From NCBI GenBank assembly GCA_905199285.1, contig CAJKFZ010000166.1, positions 1 to 5,968 on the forward strand: 5,968 bases of DNA, read 5' to 3'. Within the stretch, counting starts at the first letter, position 1. Every line of letters begins with the position of its first letter. Below, one piece after another: positions 1-3,954 of the stretch. The notes beneath the pieces were generated by a model. The model ran no database searches. It was given only the letters and a program-made list of their open reading frames with translations, and had not been told where the DNA came from. The translations under genes and the position numbers were made by a program. Source of the stretch: an uncultured Ruminococcus sp. (GTDB lineage Bacteria; Bacillota; Clostridia; Oscillospirales; Ruminococcaceae).

Positions 1-678
1 AAAGGTATTGCTGAGCTTAAAAAGTATGTTGACTCGCTTATAGTTATCCCTAACGAAAGACTTCTTGTCGGACTTGACAAGCCGCTTACAATGATGCAGT
101 CTTTCGCACTTTCAGATGATGTCCTTAAAACAGGTGTAAAGAGCATTTCAGATCTTATCGTTGAGGAAGGCTACATAAATCTTGATTTCGCTGACGTTTC
201 AACCATCATGAAGGGTGCAGGCTATGCTCATATGGCTATTGGTCACGGTTCAGGTAAGGATAAGGCAAGAGATGCCGCTAATGCTGTTATCTCAAGTCCG
301 CTGCTTGAAACTTCAATTTCCGGAGCCAAAAGACTTCTCATCAATATCGCTATGTCCGAAGATATTCTTTCTTCCGATGTTGATGCAGCTACAAAGATGA
401 TTACTGATACTGCTGCTGACGGTGTTGAGTTTATCTTCGGTACTGCATTTAAGGAAGATATGCAGGATGAGATGATGATCACTGTTATCGCTGCCGGTTT
501 TGAAGATGAGTCAGCGTCGTCTGTAGATTCAACTTCTGATGTTTCTTCAGATGAGGATGTAATTCAGATAGATAATCCTCTTATTGATGGACTCGGACTT
601 GGTGATAGCGCTCCTAAGGCACCTACTTCAACTCCTGATTATGACCTTGATGACATCTTTAAGATGCTGGGCAACTGA
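1..678 (+). CDS. ftsZ: Cell division protein FtsZ, C-terminal part (5' end outside window)
   Basis: FtsZ is the tubulin-like GTPase that polymerises into the Z ring at midcell. The frame is open from base 1 and ends in TGA, giving the last 225 residues. The start reads KGIAELKKYVDSLIVIPNERL, typical of the end of the GTPase domain and the following core helix. The T7 synergy loop NLDFADV (fragment residues 60-66, about bases 178-198) carries the aspartates that complete the neighbour's GTPase site. ISSPLLETSISGAK and the IFGTAF strand follow the FtsZ C-terminal subdomain. Next come an acidic Ser/Asp-rich linker of about 45 residues and a tail, DYDLDDIFKML (213-223), in the position of the conserved peptide that binds FtsA, SepF or other partners. 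One oddity is NIAMSED (115-121), where most FtsZs have NITGG. A strong terminator follows 11 bases after the stop. The family call is very sure; a divergent or second FtsZ paralogue cannot be excluded without the N-terminus. Confidence 0.95.
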   Translation, partial: KGIAELKKYVDSLIVIPNERLLVGLDKPLTMMQSFALSDDVLKTGVKSISDLIVEEGYINLDFADVSTIMKGAGYAHMAIGHGSGKDKARDAANAVISSPLLETSISGAKRLLINIAMSEDILSSDVDAATKMITDTAADGVEFIFGTAFKEDMQDEMMITVIAAGFEDESASSVDSTSDVSSDEDVIQIDNPLIDGLGLGDSAPKAPTSTPDYDLDDIFKMLGN

Positions 679-689
679 TTAAATCTTTT

Positions 690-728
690 AAGCGGTTTCT
701 CTTCTGAAGAAACCGCTTTTAGTTTTTT
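690..728 (+). terminator. Intrinsic terminator of ftsZ
   Basis: An 11-bp perfect stem (690-700 with 708-718, AAGCGGTTTCT against AGAAACCGCTT) encloses a 7-base loop and is followed by TTAGTTTTTT. It starts 11 bases after the ftsZ stop, so ftsZ transcription should end here and the next gene should need its own promoter. Confidence 0.92.
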
Positions 729-764
729 ATGCATTTCTTGAATTTGGAAGAAGATAATCATTAC

Positions 765-804
765 TGTGGTATACAAATAGTATCTTTCGAGATTTATTTG
801 CACA
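765..804 (+). other. Hairpin with UUCG loop in the ftsZ to divIVA-like gap
   Basis: CAAATA (774-779) pairs with TATTTG (795-800). A G-T wobble and a single bulged T follow, then ATCT (782-785) pairs with AGAT (790-793) around a TTCG loop. TGTG (765-768) can pair with CACA (801-804) outside a 5-base bulge (769-773). No T-run follows, so it is not a standard terminator. It lies after the ftsZ terminator and upstream of the promoters seen here, so whether it is transcribed is unclear. Nothing else is recognisable in 729-820. Confidence 0.4.
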
Positions 805-820
805 TGATATATACTCAAAG

Positions 821-850
821 TTGATTTTGACAGAGCGTATATATTAAAAT
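821..850 (+). promoter_or_regulatory. Weak candidate upstream promoter of the divIVA-like gene
   Basis: TTGATT (821-826) and TAAAAT (845-850) are 18 bases apart and could be -35 and -10 boxes. A perfect TTGACA is also present at 827-832, but no -10 box lies 16-18 bases beyond it, so that match is probably chance. This is weaker than the promoter at 888-916. Confidence 0.25.
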
Positions 851-887
851 GCACTAAAAATTATATGAAATTTCTACATATTAATAG

Positions 888-916
888 TTGAAATTGTGTA
901 TTGAATGTGTTATAAT
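888..916 (+). promoter_or_regulatory. Sigma-A-type promoter of the divIVA-like gene
   Basis: TTGAAA (888-893), a 17-base spacer and a perfect TATAAT (911-916) make a near-consensus vegetative promoter. TGT directly before the -10 box supplies an extended -10. Transcription would start near 923, leaving a leader of about 60 bases. Two similar 12-13-base stretches lie in tandem here (TTGAAATTGTGTA at 888-900 and TTGAATGTGTTA at 901-912), so the second copy makes up most of the spacer. That could be chance or a site for a regulator. Confidence 0.8.
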
Positions 917-950
917 TAATTGTAAGGTGTATTTCTTTTAATTATTATTA

Positions 951-976
951 CCTCGGCTTACCGTAGGGGATTGGAG
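951..976 (+). promoter_or_regulatory. Leader hairpin and Shine-Dalgarno that fix the start of the divIVA-like gene
   Basis: CCTCGG (951-956) can pair with CCG (961-963) and AGG (965-967), leaving a CTTA loop and one bulged T. The hairpin ends just before GGAG (973-976), the Shine-Dalgarno, which is 6 bases from the ATG at 983. A second G-run (966-969) is partly inside the stem. The spacing favours ATG 983 over an in-frame TTG at 971, which would have a G-run only one base upstream. A translational control role is conjecture. Confidence 0.5.
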
Positions 977-982
977 TTTGCA

Positions 983-2521
983 ATGGATGAACCAACAATA
1001 TTAAGAGAAACTAAAATCGGTCAAAAAGGATTTGTCAAAGAAGACGTTATGACATATCTGGATGAGCTTAACTCTAAGATCGTTTCCCTTGAGGGAGAAC
1101 TTAAATCAGCTAAAGTAACCGGTCCTGCCGATCCTCAGGAGCTGACAAAATACCGTAATCAGGTTGATAGCCTTCAGGAGAAACTCAATGCTTCAAACAA
1201 TGCTTTGAGAAGCTCTAAAAAGGAAATTGAAGAGCTTAAAAAACAGCATGAAGACGATCAGAAACTTATTTCACAGCTTAAAGCCGGCGGATCAGGAGCT
1301 GTTGCCGCTGCTGCTCAGTCTAACGCTCAGACTGCTGCTGCCCTTGAAGCTGCGAAAAAGGAAATAGATAAACTTAAATCTCAGCTTAAAGACGCTGAAT
1401 CTAAGGCTTCTTCTGCTCCGACTGCACAGCCAAATGTACAGCAGAATCCTCAGACAGCCGCTGCTCTTGAAGCTGCAAAGAAAGAAATTGATAAGCTTCG
1501 CTCTCAGCTTAAAACTGCAGAACAGAAGCCTGCTGCTCCTGCACCTGTTGCAAATGCAGTAAACAATGAAGAGCTTGAAAAGACTAAGCAGGAACTTGCA
1601 AAAATCAAATCAGAACTTGAAACTAAGTCTAAGGAAATTTCGGAAAAGGACAGCAAGATTGACAAGCTGACTAAGGATAATGCAGCAGCAATCGCACAGA
1701 AAGATGCCGAAATCGTTAAACTTAACAGCGAGATCACTACACTTAAAGAGAGTGCATCTGATCCTACTGCACAGATGGGATTGCTCTTTGCCGAAGCTCA
1801 GAAGACTGTAAATTCACTGAAAACACAGGCAAAAATCGATGCTGATAAAGCAACGGCAGAAGCGCAAGAAAAGGCTGAAAAGATTCTTAATGAAGCTAAT
1901 GAAACTGCTGAAAAAACAATTGCTAATGCAAATACAACAGCTGAAATCTGCATCAAGGAAGCTAATGATCAGGCAAAGTTGACAGTTGAAAACGCTAATA
2001 GCCATGCTGACAAGGTTAATCAGATGTCATCTACAGTCCGCACAATGCTTCTTAACGAGATTGAAAGCGTTAACACAAAGTTTAATGACATTACATCCGT
2101 TCTTAATCGTCTTACAAGCCAGGCAGGAGACCGTATGAGTGAAGCGCAGCTTATTATTGGTGAAGCACGTAAGGCTGTCAGCAAAAATGAGTCTGAAGAC
2201 GTGAAGAAAATGGAGGCTCCAAAAGCTAATTTTAAGGCTTCTGAAGCACCTAAAGCTGCTATGTCTGATCTTGGAACTCCATCACAGAAAATGGCTTCAA
2301 AGTCCGCTGATCCGTTTGCTGAAATAGGTTCGGCAGAATCTTACCAGAAGAAGAATCCAGGATATAATAATACAGTTAATTCACATAATAAAAATAATGC
2401 TCCTTCTCAGCCGGAACAGCCTAAACAGCCGCAGCCAGCTAAGAAGAACAATTTCAGCTTCGATATGGCAGAGCTTTTGAAGGCTGCTGAAGAGGAAGCT
2501 GCAAAGAATCCAGAAGCATAA
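983..2521 (+). CDS. DivIVA-like long coiled-coil protein, probable polar or septal scaffold
   Basis: The product has 512 residues, starting at ATG 983 with GGAG six bases upstream. Residues 5-35 (ILRETKIGQKGFVKEDVMTYLDEL...) resemble the DivIVA N-terminal membrane-curvature domain. DivIVA-family proteins bind negatively curved membrane at septa and poles and recruit division or wall-growth factors. Residues 52-100 are charged coiled coil. Residues 101-190 are Ala/Gln-rich with a duplicated 24-residue segment, and 195-257 are coiled coil again. Residues 264-400 (GLLFAEAQKTVNSLK onward) form an Ala/Glu/Lys heptad region like the DivIVA second coiled coil. A Pro/Gln/Asn-rich linker (411-488) ends in FSFDMAELLKAAEEEA (491-506), a possible amphipathic binding peptide. 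There is one Cys (323) and no signal peptide or membrane helix. It is far longer than typical DivIVA (about 160-230 residues). It follows ftsZ but has its own promoter. The DivIVA assignment rests mainly on the N-terminus and context; the exact role is inferred. Confidence 0.75.
   Translation: MDEPTILRETKIGQKGFVKEDVMTYLDELNSKIVSLEGELKSAKVTGPADPQELTKYRNQVDSLQEKLNASNNALRSSKKEIEELKKQHEDDQKLISQLKAGGSGAVAAAAQSNAQTAAALEAAKKEIDKLKSQLKDAESKASSAPTAQPNVQQNPQTAAALEAAKKEIDKLRSQLKTAEQKPAAPAPVANAVNNEELEKTKQELAKIKSELETKSKEISEKDSKIDKLTKDNAAAIAQKDAEIVKLNSEITTLKESASDPTAQMGLLFAEAQKTVNSLKTQAKIDADKATAEAQEKAEKILNEANETAEKTIANANTTAEICIKEANDQAKLTVENANSHADKVNQMSSTVRTMLLNEIESVNTKFNDITSVLNRLTSQAGDRMSEAQLIIGEARKAVSKNESEDVKKMEAPKANFKASEAPKAAMSDLGTPSQKMASKSADPFAEIGSAESYQKKNPGYNNTVNSHNKNNAPSQPEQPKQPQPAKKNNFSFDMAELLKAAEEEAAKNPEA
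1328..1522 (+). repeat. Two in-frame 72-base repeats inside the divIVA-like gene
   Basis: Bases 1328-1399 and 1451-1522 both encode QTAAALEAAKKEIDKL(K/R)SQLK(D/T)AE (residues 116-139 and 157-180). The starts are 123 bases, or 41 codons, apart. The protein copies differ at about three positions, while the DNA copies differ at many synonymous sites. This points to an older duplication kept by protein-level selection. Each copy would form about three heptads of coiled coil, separated by a Ser/Pro/Gln-rich hinge. Confidence 0.85.
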
Positions 2522-2530
2522 AATGAATCA

Positions 2531-2571
2531 GGCAGCGTTGATCCGATATTTTTCGGATCAACGGGCTTGCC
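2531..2571 (+). terminator. Long hairpin after the divIVA-like gene, possible terminator without T-run
   Basis: An 11-bp perfect stem (CGTTGATCCGA at 2536-2546 with TCGGATCAACG at 2553-2563) has a 6-base TATTTT loop. GGCA (2531-2534) and TGCC (2568-2571) can extend it past an internal loop. It starts 10 bases after the stop, where a terminator would be expected, but TATACTCTTTAC follows instead of a T-run. It may terminate weakly, stabilise the mRNA 3' end, or allow read-through into the sigma gene. Confidence 0.5.
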
Positions 2572-2629
2572 TATACTCTTTACAAAATGATTATGTTGGC
2601 AAAATGCCGTTTGTACAGCACAATTCGGA

Positions 2630-3244
2630 ATGTTGGTGGATATCTTGTTCGATTTGGACTTCAATTTGAATGAATTTTGTAGTAAAACGGACGAAGAATT
2701 GGTTAAGCTTGCACGAAATAATAAAAGTGCAGCCGCAGTTCTTTTGTCTCGCTACTCCAGACTTATTTCTATTAAATCGGAAATTTATGCATATTCAAAT
2801 ACCGACAGTGAGGATCTGCGTCAGGAAGGAATATTAGCTCTTCTTAAGGCAATTGCTTCTTTTGAATTTGAAAGAGGATTTAAATTTTCAACATTTGCTG
2901 AAGTTTGCATTGTAAATCGTATGCGTACTATTTCGGCAGTCGGTTCAAAAAGATCTTTCAGATCGGAAAGCATTGATGATATAATCGAAGCAGATGAGCT
3001 GTCCGTTGATGAAACTCCGGAAAGCATTTATTTGTATAAAGAGTTTATAACTGAATTGTCAAGCGGAATCCAGTCCGCTTTATCTTCAACTGAATTAAAG
3101 GTATTTAATCTTTGTATGCAAGGATTAAGTTACCGATCTATCGCCGAAAAACTTGGCGTTTCAGAAAAAACAGTTGATAATGCAGTTCAGCGTGCCCGGA
3201 AAAAAATCCGTGTACTAATTTCCAAATTGAACATGACCGTGTAG
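2630..3244 (+). CDS. Sigma-70 family RNA polymerase sigma factor, SigH-like
   Basis: The 204-residue product has the two-domain form of SigH (Spo0H) and relatives, which direct RNA polymerase to alternative promoters. EFCSKTDEELVKLA (15-28) matches the SigH N-terminus in layout. Residues 33-78 cover region 2.1-2.2, with DSEDLRQEGILALLKAIASF (59-78) as the core-polymerase-binding signature. FKFSTFAEVCIVNRMRTIS (84-102) is region 2.3-2.4, for melting and -10 recognition. An acidic linker (113-132) replaces region 3. LSYRSIAEKLGVSEKTVDNAV (166-186) is the region 4.2 helix-turn-helix for the -35 box. ATG 2630 has no clear Shine-Dalgarno, and TTG 2645 is a plausible alternative start. The promoter is unclear: TTGCCT (2567-2572) and GATTAT (2589-2594), 16 apart, are poor matches. 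No anti-sigma gene is adjacent. It could be this organism's SigH or a diverged paralogue; sporulation cannot be inferred from this gene alone. Confidence 0.88.
   Translation: MLVDILFDLDFNLNEFCSKTDEELVKLARNNKSAAAVLLSRYSRLISIKSEIYAYSNTDSEDLRQEGILALLKAIASFEFERGFKFSTFAEVCIVNRMRTISAVGSKRSFRSESIDDIIEADELSVDETPESIYLYKEFITELSSGIQSALSSTELKVFNLCMQGLSYRSIAEKLGVSEKTVDNAVQRARKKIRVLISKLNMTV
2635..2647 (+). promoter_or_regulatory. Possible Shine-Dalgarno and alternative TTG start for the sigma gene
   Basis: GGTGG (2635-2639) lies five bases before an in-frame TTG (2645-2647). The first four bases match part of the extended GGAGGTGAT consensus. If used, the protein loses five residues and still keeps all SigH homology. 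ATG 2630 has only CGGA upstream, so either the TTG is real or the ATG is translated inefficiently or by coupling. Confidence 0.35.
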
Positions 3245-3324
3245 CTTAAATCAAGAGCGTTGTTTAACAAAGATGTAGGTGTAAGTCCAACCGTGGTCCA
3301 AATATTTTAAGCGAGGTATTAAAA
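3245..3324 (+). other. Leader between the sigma and zinc-ribbon genes
   Basis: The 80-base gap has no T-tailed terminator for the sigma gene and no convincing -35/-10 pair, so the zinc-ribbon gene may be read from upstream. It holds a perfect inverted repeat, TTGTT-T-AACAA (3260-3270), which might be an operator. It also holds GGTGTAAGTCCAACC (3278-3292) followed by GTGGTCC, which can form only short stems of 3 bp. GAGGT (3313-3317), 7 bases before the ATG at 3325, is a good ribosome binding site. Confidence 0.4.
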
Positions 3325-3600
3325 ATGTACGAAGACAAGACATTAGTTTGCAAAGAGTGTGGAAATGAGTTTATTTTCTCCGCTGGTGAACAGGAATTTT
3401 ACGCAGAGAAAGGTTTTGTAAACGAGCCGCAGAGATGCAAGGCTTGCCGTGACGCAAGAAAAAATGCTGGCAGAGCAGAAAGAGTTATGTATACTGCTAC
3501 ATGTGCTTCATGCGGTTGCGAGGCTAAGGTTCCTTTCGAGCCAAAGGAAGGCAGAGCTGTTTACTGCAGCGAGTGCTTTGCAAAAATGAACGAAGCTTAA
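3325..3600 (+). CDS. Small double zinc-ribbon protein (zinc-ribbon plus CxxC-x17-CxxC)
   Basis: The 91-residue protein has four CxxC pairs forming two predicted zinc sites. The first is C9-C12 with C38-C41, spanning EFIFSAGEQEFYAEKGF and followed by PQRCKACR, as in the family annotated as probable zinc-ribbon domain (zf-trcl type). The second is C60-C63 with C81-C84, exactly 17 residues apart, with VPFEPKEGRAVYCSECF, matching the family named for its CxxC-x17-CxxC spacing. Residues 42-54 form a basic link (R42, R45, K46, R50, R53). Proteins of this kind are small, cytoplasmic and of unknown function; the basic link suggests nucleic-acid binding, but that is inference. An extra Cys at 65 is outside the pairs. 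The start has GAGGT seven bases upstream, and the gene ends with its own strong terminator. Domain naming is from memory of the families. Confidence 0.85.
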   Translation: MYEDKTLVCKECGNEFIFSAGEQEFYAEKGFVNEPQRCKACRDARKNAGRAERVMYTATCASCGCEAKVPFEPKEGRAVYCSECFAKMNEA

Positions 3601-3609
3601 TTTGTCGAT

Positions 3610-3655
3610 AAATCCATTCAGCACAGCTTTTTTCTGGCTGTGCTTGGATTTTATT
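3610..3655 (+). terminator. Intrinsic terminator of the zinc-ribbon gene
   Basis: AGCACAGC (3620-3627) pairs with GCTGTGCT (3637-3644). The stem is extended, after a 3-base bulge (TTC, 3617-3619), by AAATCCA (3610-3616) with TGGATTT (3645-3651). The run TTTTATT at the 3' side of the stem serves as the U-tract. It lies 10 bases after the stop. Confidence 0.88.
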
Positions 3656-3690
3656 CGTATAAATGTCAAAAATTGAAAGGATGTATTGCT

Positions 3691-3891
3691 ATGCAGATCA
3701 CAAAAGAAACAATCATCGGAGATATTCTTGACGCTGATTTCAACGTTGCGCCTTTTTTCCTTGAAATGGGTATGCATTGTCTTGGATGCCCTGCTTCAAG
3801 AGGTGAATCGATCGAGGATGCCTGCGCCGTTCATGGAACAGATCCGGATGCTCTCGTTGAAAAGCTCAACGCTTATTTTGCTTCTAAGTAA
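3691..3891 (+). CDS. DUF1858 / hybrid-cluster-protein-associated redox disulfide domain protein
   Basis: The 66-residue protein consists of a single domain. TKETIIGDILDADFNVAPFFLEMGM (4-28) leads into C30-L-G-C33, then SIEDACAVHG (40-49) with a third Cys at 45. This is the DUF1858 pattern, in which a CxGC pair at a helix start is followed by IEDAC. The family is often found near, or fused to, hybrid cluster (prismane) proteins and other redox enzymes in anaerobes, and is thought to act by thiol chemistry or metal binding; no activity is established. No hybrid cluster gene lies in this window. ATG 3691 is chosen because GAAAGGA (3675-3681) lies 9 bases upstream and the homology begins at once. 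An in-frame GTG at 3640 would start inside the previous terminator. TATAAA (3658-3663) could be a -10 box, but no matching -35 box is seen. Confidence 0.82.
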   Translation: MQITKETIIGDILDADFNVAPFFLEMGMHCLGCPASRGESIEDACAVHGTDPDALVEKLNAYFASK

Positions 3892-3900
3892 TGCGATTTT

Positions 3901-3938
3901 CAGCGTGCTGTATAAAACGGCACGCTGTTATTTTTTAG
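3901..3938 (+). terminator. Intrinsic terminator of the DUF1858 gene
   Basis: CAGCGTGC (3901-3908) pairs with GCACGCTG (3920-3927), and the stem is extended inward by a T-G wobble, G-C and T-A around an ATAAA loop. TTATTTTTTAG (3928-3938) follows. Only 16 bases separate its end from the next ATG, so the following gene either uses read-through or a promoter overlapping this hairpin. A TATAAA at 3911-3916 sits in the loop region but has no -35 box at proper spacing. Confidence 0.92.
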
Positions 3939-3954
3939 TGAATGAGGTGCAGAA

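Noticed and set aside
827..832. Perfect TTGACA -35 box
   Set aside because: No -10 hexamer is present at 16-18 bases; the nearest TAAAAT is only 12 bases away.
639..854. Minus-strand open frame of 71 residues over the ftsZ terminator and gap
   Set aside because: It overlaps a real terminator and the ftsZ 3' end, has low-complexity composition and no recognisable domain.
971..982. In-frame TTG start adding four residues to the divIVA-like protein
   Set aside because: GGAG is six bases before ATG 983, whereas TTG 971 overlaps that site and has no properly spaced site of its own.
1504..2005. Minus-strand Ser/Leu-rich and Cys/Phe-rich open frames inside the divIVA-like gene
   Set aside because: They are reverse reads of Lys/Glu/Ala-rich coiled-coil codons; the composition is a by-product.
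3278..3298. GGTGTAAGTCC followed by AACCGTGGTCC resembling part of a cobalamin riboswitch, group II intron or tRNA T-arm
   Set aside because: The 80-base gap lacks the other required elements of any of these, and only 3-bp stems form.
3640..3690. GTG start extending the DUF1858 protein by 17 residues
   Set aside because: It lies in the stem of the upstream terminator and has no ribbon of homology or ribosome binding site; GAAAGGA fits ATG 3691.
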